From: RYN-230 sp963770545
GTDB taxonomy: Bacteria > Actinomycetota > Actinomycetes > Streptosporangiales > Streptosporangiaceae
Direction: 5' to 3'
Assembly (NCBI GenBank): GCA_963770545.1
Contig: CAVYQF010000031.1
Coordinates: 62,001-126,000, forward strand
Length of the DNA: 64,000 nucleotides
Of this stretch, positions 23,242-32,145 are shown one piece after another (position 1 is the first letter of the stretch; every line of letters starts with the position of its first letter). A program made the position numbers and the translations under genes. The notes under the pieces were generated by a model that was not told where the DNA came from, ran no database searches, and saw only the letters and a program-made list of their open reading frames with translations.

Positions 23242-24279
23242 ATGGACAGTCCGTTGCTGAACACCCCCGGCGCCGTGCCCGGCGAGGCCCCTGACGCCGG
23301 GGTCGCCGCGCACTACGGCAACCCCTACGCGGAACAGCGGGCCCTGGCCGCGGGCACCGGGATGGTGGACCGCTCGCACCGCGGCGTCGTCCGGATCACC
23401 GGCCCAGACCGGCTGTCCTGGCTGCACAGCCTGAGCACCCAGGATCTGGAGCACCTCGAGCCTGGCCAGTCCGCCGAGACGCTGATCCTCAGCCCGCAGG
23501 GGCACATCGAGCATCACCTGACCCTCACCGACGACGGGGACGCGCTGTGGGCGCACGTCGAGCCGGGCACGGCCGGGGCGCTGCTGGCCTTCCTGGAATC
23601 GATGCGCTTCATGCTCAGGGTCGAGCCGGCCGACGTGACGGACGAGTACGCGGTACTCACGGTGACCGGTGGCCTCCCCGGGGACGGCGCCCCGGAAGGT
23701 ACTGCGCCGCCAGGCCCGGTCGCGGCCGTGCGGGGCGCGGTCGGCACCGATCTGCTGGTTGTGCGCAGCGACCTCGACCGCGCCGCAACGAAATTCGCTC
23801 ACGGCGGCCTCACCCTGGCCGGGATGCAGGCGTACGAGGCGCTGCGGATCGCTGCCCGGCGCCCGCGCTTCGGCCTGGACACCGACCACCGGACCATCCC
23901 GCATGAGGTCGGCTGGATCGAGTCCGCGGTGGCTCTGAACAAGGGCTGCTACCGGGGCCAGGAGACGGTCGCCCGGGTGCATAACCTCGGCCATCCGCCC
24001 CGGCGGCTGGTCTTCCTGCACCTGGACGGCAGCGAAGACCGGCTGCCGCAGCACGGCGACCCGGTCCAGCTGGAGGAGGCGACCGTCGGGTTTGTGGGCT
24101 CGGCCGCGCGGCATTACGAGCTGGGGCCGATCGGGCTCGCGCTGATCAAGCGGACCACGCCGGTGGACGCGACCCTGCAGGCCGCCGGCCTGCCGGCGGC
24201 GCAGGAGGTCGTGGTGCCGCCGGACGCCGGCGCCAACGTCAAGGTGACGCTGAAGCGGCGGCCCGGGCTGGTGCGTTAG
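23242..24279 (+). CDS. ygfZ: YgfZ/GcvT-like folate-binding protein for iron-sulfur cluster maintenance
   Basis: The 345-residue protein belongs to the tetrahydrofolate-dependent YgfZ group and has the diagnostic motif K234-G-C-Y-R-G-Q240-E. The cysteine is required for repair or assembly of certain Fe-S enzymes. The N-terminus (R-S-H-R-G-V-V-R-I-T-G-P-D-R) is GcvT-like. The start ATG 23242 lies 10 bp after the fur-like stop and 6 nt after TAGATT, so it may have its own leaderless promoter as well as read-through. Confidence 0.9.
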   Translation: MDSPLLNTPGAVPGEAPDAGVAAHYGNPYAEQRALAAGTGMVDRSHRGVVRITGPDRLSWLHSLSTQDLEHLEPGQSAETLILSPQGHIEHHLTLTDDGDALWAHVEPGTAGALLAFLESMRFMLRVEPADVTDEYAVLTVTGGLPGDGAPEGTAPPGPVAAVRGAVGTDLLVVRSDLDRAATKFAHGGLTLAGMQAYEALRIAARRPRFGLDTDHRTIPHEVGWIESAVALNKGCYRGQETVARVHNLGHPPRRLVFLHLDGSEDRLPQHGDPVQLEEATVGFVGSAARHYELGPIGLALIKRTTPVDATLQAAGLPAAQEVVVPPDAGANVKVTLKRRPGLVR

Positions 24280-24316
24280 CCGGGGCCCGCCGCGTGAGAA
24301 CTGGAGGTCGTCAACG

Positions 24317-25252
24317 GTGCTACGGCGCACGTTGCTGGCCGCCTCGGGTAGTGACCGAGCGCGGCGGCTGATCAGCTCGGCTCCCCTCACCCGGGGCGTC
24401 GTGAACCGTTATGTGGCCGGGGACACCACCGCGGAAGCGGTGGCTGTCACCCGGGAACTGCTGCAGCGCGGCCTGCTGGTCAGCCTGGACTATCTGGGTG
24501 AGGACACCACCGACCCGGAGCAGGCGGCCGCGGTGACGGCCGAGTACTCCGGGCTGCTGGCCCAGCTGGCCGCGGCCGGGCTGGCCCAGGGGGGCCGGGC
24601 GGAGGTCTCGGTCAAGCCCACCGCGGTCGGCCTGGGCCTGGCTGAGCACGGGGAGAAGACCGCCACGGAGAACGTGGCCCGGATCTGCGCCGCGGCCCGG
24701 GCGGCCGGCACCACGGTCACCCTGGACATGGAAGACCACAGCCGGGTGGATCAGACGTTGCGGATCATCCGGGAGGTCCGGCCGGACCACCCGGACCTCG
24801 GCGTGGTCATCCAGTCGTCACTGCGCCGGTCGGTGGCGGACTGTGCCGCGCTCGCGCAGGCCGGCTCGCGGGTCCGGTTGTGCAAGGGGGCCTACAACGC
24901 CCCGGAGGAGGTGGCTTACCCGGCCCGCCACGACGTGGACCGCAGTTACGCTCGCGGCCTGCGGGTCCTGATGGACGGCCCGGGCTACCCGATGATCGCC
25001 ACGCACGACCCGCGGCTGCTCCGGATCGCGGCCGCCCAGGCGGCGCTCGGGGCCCGCAACCCGGACAGCTACGAGTACCAGATGCTCCACGGGGTCCGCC
25101 CGGCCGAGCAGCGGCGGCTGGCCGCCACCGGGGCCAGGCTCCGCGTGTACCTGCCCTACGGCCAGGACTGGTACAGCTACCTGGTCCGCCGGATGGCCGA
25201 GCGCCCCGCGAACGTCGCGTTCTTCGCCCGCTCCCTGGTGTCATCCCGGTGA
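24317..25252 (+). CDS. Proline dehydrogenase (monofunctional, FAD-dependent)
   Basis: The 311-residue TIM-barrel enzyme oxidises proline to pyrroline-5-carboxylate. Recognisable strands include S-L-D-Y-L-G-E-D, S-V-K-P-T-A-V-G-L-G, V-T-L-D-M-E-D-H, R-L-C-K-G-A-Y, A-T-H-D-P-R-L and Y-E-Y-Q-M-L-H-G-V-R. The C-terminal R-V-Y-L-P-Y-G-Q-D-W-Y-x-Y-x-x-R-R proline-binding segment is intact. GTG 24317 follows GGAGG. proC lies downstream, so the two halves of the proline/P5C cycle are adjacent. Confidence 0.92.
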   Translation: MLRRTLLAASGSDRARRLISSAPLTRGVVNRYVAGDTTAEAVAVTRELLQRGLLVSLDYLGEDTTDPEQAAAVTAEYSGLLAQLAAAGLAQGGRAEVSVKPTAVGLGLAEHGEKTATENVARICAAARAAGTTVTLDMEDHSRVDQTLRIIREVRPDHPDLGVVIQSSLRRSVADCAALAQAGSRVRLCKGAYNAPEEVAYPARHDVDRSYARGLRVLMDGPGYPMIATHDPRLLRIAAAQAALGARNPDSYEYQMLHGVRPAEQRRLAATGARLRVYLPYGQDWYSYLVRRMAERPANVAFFARSLVSSR

Positions 25253-25323
25253 GGAAGGGCGTCGTCCCGGTGGCCGTGAGCAGCGGCAGCGTAGGCTCCA
25301 CCCGTGAACTCTGAGCAGGCACC

Positions 25324-26118
25324 ATGATCGGGATCTTCGGGGCCGGGAAGATGGGCGAGGCGCTCATCTCCGGGCTGCTCCGGGCCGGCCGGGCGCCGTC
25401 CGGGGTGGTGGCGGTGGTGCGGCGCCCGGAGCGCGCCGAGCAGCTCCTCGCCGGGTACGGGATCGCCATCGCGAGCGCGGCCGAGGCGGCCAAGAACGCC
25501 GACACGCTGATCATCACGGTCAAGCCGCAGGACATGCTGGCGATGCTGGACGAGATCGCACCGTACGTGCCCGCGGACAAGCTGGTCATCTCGGTGGCGG
25601 CCGGCATCACCACCGCGGTGATCGAGCGCCGCCTCGGCGTGGACGTGCCGGTGGTCCGGGTCATGTCCAATACGCCGGTCCTGGTGGATGAGGCGATGAG
25701 TGTCATCTCGCCGGGGGCGTTCGCCCGGCCCGAGCATCTGGCCCGGGCCGAGGAACTACTGCGCCCGGTCGGCAAGGTGCTGCGCATCCCGGAATCCCAG
25801 CAGGACGCGGCCACGGCCCTGTCCGGCAGCGGCCCGGCCTACGTCTACTTCCTGGTCGAGGCGATGGTGGACGCGGGCATCCTGCTCGGCATGCCGCGCG
25901 GCACGGCCATGGAGATGGTCACCCAGGCCGTGTTCGGTGCGGCCACCATGCTCCGGGAGACCGGGGAGCATCCGGTGATCCTGCGCGAGGCGGTGACCTC
26001 TCCGGGCGGGACCACCATCGCCGCCATCCGGGAGCTGGAGCGGCACGGGGTCCGGGCCGCGATCCTGGCCGCGATCGAGGCGGCCCGGGACCGGGGCCGC
26101 GAACTGGGGAGCGCATGA
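25324..26118 (+). CDS. proC: Pyrroline-5-carboxylate reductase
   Basis: ProC carries out the final NADPH-dependent step of proline synthesis. The 264-residue protein begins I-G-I-F-G-A-G-K-M-G-E-A-L, the Rossmann dinucleotide loop. It has V-K-P-Q-D, V-M-S-N-T-P and the C-terminal dimer region A-L-S-G-S-G-P-A-Y-V-Y and T-S-P-G-G-T-T-I-A. Its stop overlaps the acuC start (ATGA-type, 26115). Confidence 0.95.
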   Translation: MIGIFGAGKMGEALISGLLRAGRAPSGVVAVVRRPERAEQLLAGYGIAIASAAEAAKNADTLIITVKPQDMLAMLDEIAPYVPADKLVISVAAGITTAVIERRLGVDVPVVRVMSNTPVLVDEAMSVISPGAFARPEHLARAEELLRPVGKVLRIPESQQDAATALSGSGPAYVYFLVEAMVDAGILLGMPRGTAMEMVTQAVFGAATMLRETGEHPVILREAVTSPGGTTIAAIRELERHGVRAAILAAIEAARDRGRELGSA

Positions 26119-27281
26119 CCTGCACGCTGCACGTGGCCTGGGACGACCGGCTGACCAGCTACGACTTCGGCCCGGGGCACCCGCTCGCGCCCGTCCGGGT
26201 GGAACTCACCATGGCCCTGGCCCGGTCGATGGGAGTCCTCGACGCCGCCGGGGTGAGCCTGGCGGTGCCTGAGCCCGCGACCCAGGAACAGCTCGAGCTG
26301 GTGCATGACCCCGAGTACATCGACGCGGTGCGCCGCGCGGCGGCCAACCCGTCGTTTGGCCTGGGCACCCCGGACGACCCGGTCTTCCCCGGCATGCACG
26401 AGGCCTCGGCGCTGGTCGCGGGGGCCACGCTGGCCGCCGCGGCCGCCATGTGGACCGGGCAGGCGGCGCACGGCGTCAACGTGGCCGGCGGCCTGCACCA
26501 CGCCATGCGCCGCTCCGCCAGCGGCTTCTGCGTCTACAACGACCCGGCCATCGCCATCCGCTGGCTGCTGGAGCAGGGGGCCCAGCGGATCGCGTATGTG
26601 GATATCGACGTGCATCACGGCGACGGTGTGCAGGACGCGTTCTATAACGATCCGCGGGTGCTGACCATCAGCCTGCACGAGCACCCGATGACCCTGTTCC
26701 CCGGCACCGGCCTGCCCGGTGACACGGGTGGTCCGGAGGCCGACGGGATGGCGGTCAACGTGGCGCTGCCCGCTGGGACCGGCGACGCTGGCTGGCTGCG
26801 CGCGTTCGACGCCGTCGTACCGCCGCTGCTGCGCGCGTTCCGCCCCGAGATCCTGGTCAGCCAGCACGGCTGCGACACCCACCGGCTCGACCCGCTCGCG
26901 CACCTGGAGCTGACCATCGACGCCCAGCGCGCCGCGCACCAGGCCCTGCACGAGCTGGCGCACGAGGTCGCCGGCGGCCGCTGGCTGCTCACCGGCGGCG
27001 GCGGATACCAGCTGGTCGAGGTCGTGCCGCGAACCTGGACGCACCTGCTCGCGGTGGCGGCCGGCCAGCCGCTGGACCCGGGCCTGGCCACCCCGGCGGA
27101 CTGGCAGGAGTACACGCTGGCCCGCACCGGGGTGCCCGCCCCGGCCCAGATGACCGACGGCGCGACGGCCGCTTTCATCCCGTTCGAGTCCGGATACGAC
27201 CCGGGTGATCCGATCGACCGGACCATCATGGCCACCCGCAGCGCGGTCTTCCCCGTTCACGGCCTGTTCCCGGGCTTGTGA
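26115..27281 (+). CDS. acuC: AcuC-like class I/II histone deacetylase-family amidohydrolase
   Basis: The 388-residue protein has the arginase/deacetylase fold with the zinc site of AcuC: G-G-L-H-H-A, Y-N-D-P-A-I-A, V-D-I-D-V-H-H-G-D-G-V-Q and S-L-H-E. In bacteria AcuC deacetylates and reactivates acetyl-CoA synthetase. H-x-G-C-D-T-H near residue 255 is also typical. Coupled translation with proC is probably positional rather than functional. Confidence 0.9.
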   Translation: MTCTLHVAWDDRLTSYDFGPGHPLAPVRVELTMALARSMGVLDAAGVSLAVPEPATQEQLELVHDPEYIDAVRRAAANPSFGLGTPDDPVFPGMHEASALVAGATLAAAAAMWTGQAAHGVNVAGGLHHAMRRSASGFCVYNDPAIAIRWLLEQGAQRIAYVDIDVHHGDGVQDAFYNDPRVLTISLHEHPMTLFPGTGLPGDTGGPEADGMAVNVALPAGTGDAGWLRAFDAVVPPLLRAFRPEILVSQHGCDTHRLDPLAHLELTIDAQRAAHQALHELAHEVAGGRWLLTGGGGYQLVEVVPRTWTHLLAVAAGQPLDPGLATPADWQEYTLARTGVPAPAQMTDGATAAFIPFESGYDPGDPIDRTIMATRSAVFPVHGLFPGL

Positions 27282-27404
27282 CCCGGAGAGCGTCCCGCGC
27301 CGGGGTTGCCCTTTTCCGCACAAGACTTACGCTGGGGACGGAGGTGACTGATGCGCTGAATCCGGCCAGGCGCACTCGGCTCCGTGCGGAAGAGGTAAAA
27401 GCAG

Positions 27405-27608
27405 ATGGCTGCAGGCGAAACCCCGCTCAGCGACGTCAGGTTCCTGACCGTGGCCGAAGTGGCCTCGATCATGCGCGTATCCAAGATGACCGTCTACCGG
27501 CTGGTGCACTCGGGGGAGTTGGAGGCGATCCGGGTGGGCCGATCATTCCGCGTTCCTGAGCAGGCGGTCAATCGGTACCTGAAAGGGTCATTCGTCGCCG
27601 CCAGCTGA
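27405..27608 (+). CDS. Small MerR-fold/excisionase-type DNA-binding protein (BldC-like)
   Basis: The 67-residue protein is a single winged-helix domain: F-L-T-V-A-E-V-A-S-I-M-R-V-S-K-M-T-V-Y-R-L-V-H-S-G-E with the wing I-R-V-G-R-S-F-R-V-P. It resembles excisionases and BldC, but the true BldC orthologue is the gene at 48419-48628 (P-K-T-V-T-R-W and G-G-H-R-R-F). No integrase is nearby, so it is more likely a chromosomal regulator than a phage Xis. Confidence 0.85.
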   Translation: MAAGETPLSDVRFLTVAEVASIMRVSKMTVYRLVHSGELEAIRVGRSFRVPEQAVNRYLKGSFVAAS

Positions 27609-27745
27609 TGCCGTTTCCCTGAGGGGGCATCGCCGGGGTGTGCGCGGGGCAGGTACCCTGGGGCGTTGGCGTGGGCCCAGCCGGCTGGCATCGGGCGAAT
27701 ACGTCGCAAAGCCAGTGTGCCTGAATCCCAAGTGAGGGTGGTGTC

Positions 27746-27844
27746 GTGGGCTCCGTCATCAAGAAGCGCCGCAAGCGAATGGCCAAGAAGAAGCACCGCA
27801 AGCTGCTGCGGAAGACCCGCGTGCAGCGGCGGAACAAGAAGTAG
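27746..27844 (+). CDS. Very basic 32-aa ribosome-associated-like peptide (AURKAIP1/COX24 type)
   Basis: GTG 27746 starts a 32-residue, Lys/Arg-rich peptide beginning M-G-S-V-I-K-K-R-R-K-R-M-A-K-K-K-H. This is the actinobacterial AURKAIP1/COX24-domain protein, related to the mitochondrial mS38 ribosomal protein and bound to actinobacterial ribosomes. GAGGGTGG serves as ribosome-binding site. Its place after the BldC-like gene is conserved in Streptomyces as I recall. Confidence 0.9.
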   Translation: MGSVIKKRRKRMAKKKHRKLLRKTRVQRRNKK

Positions 27845-27937
27845 CACCGCGGTGCCCCCCGCGGTCGGGATGCTGGCGGCAGGTCCGCTGGCGGCCGGCC
27901 CGGGGCGCTGCGGGAAGGCGCGGCGGAAAGGAAGACG

Positions 27938-28882
27938 GTGGGCTGGGAGCGGAGCGCCGGAGAGCTTCCCGGCGTGACTCCGAATGGCTCCGTCCACGGC
28001 GGCGGTGCCCAGGTCAACGGCGCCCCCGTCGGGGAAGCTGGCGATGACTGGCGCGGCCGGCTGAGCGAGACGCTGCGGTTCGCCCGGCGCCAGGTCACCG
28101 GCGAGGGCGAGGTCGACGAGTTCGGGTTCGACCCGGAATTCAACACCCGGCTGCTGATCCCGCTGGCCCGGGTGCTCTACCAGCAGTGGTTCCGGGTCGA
28201 GATGCGCGGGCTCGAGCACGTGCCGTCCACCGGGGGTGCGCTGCTCGTCGCCAACCACTCCGGGGTGCTGCCCTTCGACGCGATCATGCTGCAGACCGGG
28301 CTGCACGACGAGCACCCCCAGCACCGGAACATCCGCCTGCTGGGCGCGGACCTGGTCTACGAACTTCCCGGGCTGGCGTCCCTGGCCCGGCGGGCCGGCC
28401 ACACCCGGGCCTGTCCCGCGAACGCCGACCGGCTGCTCCGTGATGGTGAGCTGGTCGGCGTGTTCCCCGAGGGGTTTCGGGGCATCGGGAAACCCTTCAG
28501 CGACCGTTACCAGCTGCGCCGTTTCGGCCGGGGCGGGTTCGCGGTCACCGCTCTGCGGGCCCGGGTGCCGATCGTGCCCTGCGCGATCGTCGGCGCCGAG
28601 GAGATCTACCCGATGGTCGGCAACGCCAGGCCGCTCGCCCGGCTGCTCCGGCTGCCCTATTTCCCGATCACGCCCTTGTTCCCCTGGTTCGGCCCGCTGG
28701 GCGCGGTCCCGCTGCCGTCCAAGTGGATCATCGACTTCGACCCGCCGGTGGAGACTTCCGGGTATCCGGAGGGCGCGTGGCGGGATCCGGCGGTGGTCGC
28801 GGAGCTGACCGCCGCGGTCAGCGGCACCATCCAGGCGACACTGGACGACCTGATCGTGGAGCGCGGCCCCGCGTTTGGATGA
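27938..28882 (+). CDS. PlsC-family lysophospholipid acyltransferase
   Basis: The protein (314 residues from GTG 27938, preceded by GGAAGG) has the acyltransferase block V-A-N-H107-S-G-V-L-P-F-D114. Here the His and Asp are six residues apart instead of the usual four, which I believe is typical of this subgroup. The acceptor motif is V-F-P-E-G-F-R-G. The first 60 residues are polar and poorly conserved. It probably acylates a lysophosphatidate-type acceptor at the membrane, next to a HAD phosphatase, which suggests a phospholipid step. Confidence 0.85.
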   Translation: MGWERSAGELPGVTPNGSVHGGGAQVNGAPVGEAGDDWRGRLSETLRFARRQVTGEGEVDEFGFDPEFNTRLLIPLARVLYQQWFRVEMRGLEHVPSTGGALLVANHSGVLPFDAIMLQTGLHDEHPQHRNIRLLGADLVYELPGLASLARRAGHTRACPANADRLLRDGELVGVFPEGFRGIGKPFSDRYQLRRFGRGGFAVTALRARVPIVPCAIVGAEEIYPMVGNARPLARLLRLPYFPITPLFPWFGPLGAVPLPSKWIIDFDPPVETSGYPEGAWRDPAVVAELTAAVSGTIQATLDDLIVERGPAFG

Positions 28883-28895
28883 GCCTCGCCGGGGC

Positions 28896-29825
28896 TCAGC
28901 CCTGGCTGTTGCGCTGGTGCCGGCGGTGCAGGGCCAGTCCCGCCGCGATGCCGCCGGCCACCGCGCCGAGGCCCGCCGCGGTCGGCAGAGCCACCAGGGT
29001 GGCCTTCCGGCCGGACCGAAAGTCATGCACCGGCCAGCCTTCGCGGCGAGCCTGGGCGCGCAGCTCGGCGTCCGGGTTGACCGCGTTCGGGTGGCCGACC
29101 AGCTGGAGCATGGGCAGGTCGTTGCTGGAATCGCTGTAGGCCGAGCAACGGGTCAGGTCGAGCCCTTCCCGTTCGGCGAGTGAGGCCACGGCCGCGGCCT
29201 TGGCCTCGCCGTGCAGCAGGCCGCCGACCAGGCGTCCGGTGTAGATGCCGTCCGCGGACTCCGCGACGGTGCCCAGCGCGCCGGTCAGCCCGAGCCGCTG
29301 CGAGATGACCGTGGCCAGCTCCACCGGCGTCGCGGTGACCAGCCACACCCGCTGGCCCGCCCGCAGGTGGCCCTGGGCCAGCTCGCGGGTGCCCTCCCAC
29401 ACCCGGTCGGCCATGGTCTCGTCGAAGATCTCCCCGCTCAGGCTGATGATGTCGCTCACCTTGTGCCCGGCCACGAAGGTGAGCGCGGCCTGGCGCAGGG
29501 CGTTGATGTGCTCGGAGTTCTCCGCCCCGCGCAGCCGGAAGTACACCTGGCCCCAGGCCACCCGGGCCAGGTCGCGCGGGCCGAACATGTCGCGCGCGGC
29601 GAGCCCGCGGGCGAAGTAATAGATGGAAGCGCCACGGATCAGCGTATTGTCCACATCGAAGAACGCGCCCGCCGTGGGGTCCTCGCGAGGTGGCAGCTGG
29701 ACCACCGTGGCGAGCGCGGCGGAAGCGGCCCCGGCCAGTTCCGCCTGTTCCCGGCGCAGCCGGGCGGACCTGCGGAGCCCGAGGGGCCTGGCGCCGCCGG
29801 GAAGCTGGTCCCGCAGCTGCCTCAT
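28896..29825 (-). CDS. HAD-IB family phosphatase with C-terminal membrane helix
   Basis: The 309-residue protein contains motif I F-F-D57-V-D59-N-T-L, motif II V-T-A-T-P and motif III/IV Y-S-D-S-S-N-D-L-P-M-L, as in SerB-like HAD-IB hydrolases. A hydrophobic stretch near the C-terminus (A-A-G-L-G-A-V-A-G-G-I-A-A-G-L-A) may anchor it. It is convergent with the PlsC-like gene (13-bp gap). Related proteins act on phosphorylated glycerol or lysophospholipids, but substrate cannot be read from sequence. Confidence 0.87.
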   Translation of the reverse strand: MRQLRDQLPGGARPLGLRRSARLRREQAELAGAASAALATVVQLPPREDPTAGAFFDVDNTLIRGASIYYFARGLAARDMFGPRDLARVAWGQVYFRLRGAENSEHINALRQAALTFVAGHKVSDIISLSGEIFDETMADRVWEGTRELAQGHLRAGQRVWLVTATPVELATVISQRLGLTGALGTVAESADGIYTGRLVGGLLHGEAKAAAVASLAEREGLDLTRCSAYSDSSNDLPMLQLVGHPNAVNPDAELRAQARREGWPVHDFRSGRKATLVALPTAAGLGAVAGGIAAGLALHRRHQRNSQG

Positions 29826-29993
29826 GCGGCGAGTCTACAAACCGGTCGTTGTCCCGTGGGGCCGGTCCCCGATCTGATCCGTGAGGCTGGTCGCCGATCT
29901 GGTCCCGGGAGGCCGGGCCGCCGATCTCGCCCCGGGGGCCTGGTCGCCGATCTGGTCTCCATCACCGCCGCCCGTCGTGCACCATAGGCTGCA

Positions 29994-31583
29994 ATGTCTA
30001 TTTCGTTCGCCGCTGCCCTGGCCGGGACCGTGCTCGCCGCGGTCGGCACCGGCCTGGCCATCCGGCTCTGCCTGCGAAAACCCAGGGCCGACATGGTGGC
30101 CTGGGTCATCGCCCTCGCTGGCCTGACCGTGGGGCTGGCCGCGCAGGCCGCGGGCTACCGGCGCGGTTTCGTGCCCACCACGTTCCGCGCCGTCCAGCTC
30201 GGCGCGGCCCTGGTCGCGCCTGTGGCGCTGGCCTGGGGCCTGGCCGAGCTGGCCGCGAAGGGCCTGGTCGCGCGCTTCGCCGGGCGGCTCTGCCTGGCCG
30301 GGCTGTTCGTCGTGGCGGCGGTGATCCTGGCCACTGACGTGCTGAGTTCACAGCCGTTCACCCGGGAATGGCCCGCCGCGCGGGACCATTTCGAGTTCCT
30401 CCCGCTGGGCCTGCTCGCCCTGGTCGCCGTCGTCGTGGTCCTGACGGTGATCATGGCGCTGATCACCACCGGGCTGCGCAGCCGCCACGATCCCGCCTGG
30501 CGCGGGCCTCTCGCCGCGGTCGCGCTGGCCAGCCTGGCCGCGCTGGCGACCCAGGGACTCCAGGTCAAGCTGCCCGCCAACGTCGCGTTCCCGGTGCTGA
30601 CCCTGATCGCGGCCGTGGCGGCCTGGCTGGCCGCCAGCCGCGCCGCCGGGATCAGCCTGGGCCAGATCCGGGGTGGGGCCAGCCACCCGGCCGGCCCGGG
30701 CGCGGCCGGGGACCCCGGCTACGGCGGGGACGACTCGCTGGATCTGTACCGCGACGGCTACCGCCACTTCGACGACAGCGCCGCCTTCGCCGCTTACGTC
30801 AACAGCGGGTACGACAGCGGAGGCTACCGTTCCCCGAGCGGGTCCCAGGGTGCCGGGTACGGGAGCCCGGGAGGACAGCCTCGTCCGGACGCACCTGCCC
30901 GTCCGGACGCAGGGGCCCGTCCGGACGCAGGGGCTCGTCCGGATGCAGACGCTCATCCGGAAGCATGGGCCCATTCCGGTGCACGGGGCGCGTCCGGGCC
31001 ACACGCGGATACAGGCGGCTTCCACGCCGACCCGGTCGAGCCGGTCACCGGGGCCTTCGACCCGCTGTTCCGGCCGGGCGCACCCCCGGCCCCGGGCCAG
31101 GCCGGCGGGCGCCCCGGCGGCGACGCGACCCTGAACCGGGCGTCTGCGGCCCTGACGCCCGGGGACGACATCGAGTTCGCCACGGGTATGCAACTACCCG
31201 CCATCAACGACGTGATCGAGGCCGCCGTGGCCAGCGCGGGCGCGGTGGACACCGACCGCCTCTACGGCCGGATCGCCATTTACACCCTGCTGGACGCGGG
31301 CGCGGAGGAGTTCGACCGGCTGGCCGAGCAGGTGGTTGAGCAGGTACGGGCCGGTGAGCCGGGCACGCTCGCCTACGTGGTGCACGGCGTGCCGTCCGCG
31401 CCGTTGCAGAGAATTCTTTACCAGCTCTATGCCGACCGGGCCGCGTACGACTGGCATCAGGAACGGCCCTACGTGGCTGATTTCGAGGCCCGCCGGCGAC
31501 CGCTGGTGCTGGCCACTAACGTGATCGAGCTGGGCGTCCGGCAGGCCAAGGTCGCGGCGGTGACGCCGCGACGGGTCCCGTGA
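29994..31583 (+). CDS. Polytopic membrane protein fused to an ABM (YgiN-like) domain
   Basis: The 529-residue protein has seven or so hydrophobic segments in residues 1-220, then a linker of about 190 residues rich in Gly, Asp, Pro and Ala with 18-bp repeats (R-P-D-A-G-A). Residues about 415-505 match the antibiotic-biosynthesis-monooxygenase fold: R-I-A-I-Y-T-L-L-D-A-G-A-E-E-F-D, V-H-G-V-P-S-A-P, L-Y-Q-L-Y-A-D and W-H-Q-E-R-P-Y-V-A. ABM domains are usually small dimers acting on quinones or haem. Attachment to a membrane module suggests a membrane-near redox or haem role; this is inference. The next gene is glutaredoxin-like. Confidence 0.75.
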   Translation: MSISFAAALAGTVLAAVGTGLAIRLCLRKPRADMVAWVIALAGLTVGLAAQAAGYRRGFVPTTFRAVQLGAALVAPVALAWGLAELAAKGLVARFAGRLCLAGLFVVAAVILATDVLSSQPFTREWPAARDHFEFLPLGLLALVAVVVVLTVIMALITTGLRSRHDPAWRGPLAAVALASLAALATQGLQVKLPANVAFPVLTLIAAVAAWLAASRAAGISLGQIRGGASHPAGPGAAGDPGYGGDDSLDLYRDGYRHFDDSAAFAAYVNSGYDSGGYRSPSGSQGAGYGSPGGQPRPDAPARPDAGARPDAGARPDADAHPEAWAHSGARGASGPHADTGGFHADPVEPVTGAFDPLFRPGAPPAPGQAGGRPGGDATLNRASAALTPGDDIEFATGMQLPAINDVIEAAVASAGAVDTDRLYGRIAIYTLLDAGAEEFDRLAEQVVEQVRAGEPGTLAYVVHGVPSAPLQRILYQLYADRAAYDWHQERPYVADFEARRRPLVLATNVIELGVRQAKVAAVTPRRVP

Positions 31584-31596
31584 CGGGGGTGTCACC

Positions 31597-31860
31597 GTGA
31601 TACCGGTCACCGGGATGCCCGGCGCGCACGCGATCACCCTGCTGTCCAGGCCCGGCTGTCACCTGTGTGACAGGGCGCGCGAGGTGATCGCGAGGGTCGC
31701 CGGGGACCTCGGCGTGCCCTGGGAGGAACGCGACATCACCAGCTCGGCTGCGGATATGCAGGAGTACTGGGACAAGATCCCGGTCACCCTGATCGACGGG
31801 GTCCAGCACGACTTCTGGCGGGTCAGCGAGGAACGCCTGCGGGCGGCGCTGGCCCGGTGA
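31597..31860 (+). CDS. Glutaredoxin-like protein (DUF836)
   Basis: The 87-residue thioredoxin-fold protein has the motif C-H-L-C near residue 21 and I-P-V-T with cis-proline. It is 14 bp from the membrane-ABM gene and probably in its operon. GTG 31597 is used; ATG 31615 is an alternative. Members of this family are placed with rex and hemA in other actinomycetes, fitting a redox role. Confidence 0.85.
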   Translation: MIPVTGMPGAHAITLLSRPGCHLCDRAREVIARVAGDLGVPWEERDITSSAADMQEYWDKIPVTLIDGVQHDFWRVSEERLRAALAR

Positions 31861-31899
31861 TGCGGGCCCGCGTGCGCTGCGCCGCGGCGCCGGGCGCAG

Positions 31900-31951
31900 C
31901 ACCAGGTCACTGCACCAGGTCACTGCACCAGGTCACAGCACCAGGTCACAG
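31900..31951. repeat. Four 13-bp tandem repeats upstream of rex
   Basis: The unit CACCAGGTCACTG occurs twice, followed by two copies with A instead of T at position 12. It lies between the glutaredoxin-like gene and the Rex operator. The period is not a multiple of three, consistent with non-coding DNA. Confidence 0.85.
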
Positions 31952-32030
31952 CGCTGGCTCGCGGCACCGGGTCACGGTGCTGGGCCGCCCCTGCGCCGGG
32001 CCGCAGCATTGGCCTCGGAACCGGCTGACT

Positions 32031-32048
32031 TTGTGCAAACGTTCACAA
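32031..32048. promoter_or_regulatory. Rex operator (ROP) upstream of rex-hemA
   Basis: TTGTGCAAACGTTCACAA matches the TTGTGAAN4TTCACAA consensus with one mismatch. It lies 98 bp before the rex start. Rex releases DNA when NADH is high, so rex and the downstream haem genes should be induced at low oxygen; autoregulation is established in Streptomyces and inferred here. Confidence 0.85.
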
Positions 32049-32145
32049 GGGCGTACCGTTAAAAACCGCAACCCTTCGGCGGGCGTCTGGGCCGCCCCCA
32101 GTGCAGGTTGACTAGTGCAGGTCGATCCCTCAGGAGCGTCGGCGC

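Noticed and set aside
27405..27608. Phage excisionase and thus an integrated element
   Set aside because: No integrase, attachment repeats or other phage genes flank it; neighbours are conserved chromosomal genes.
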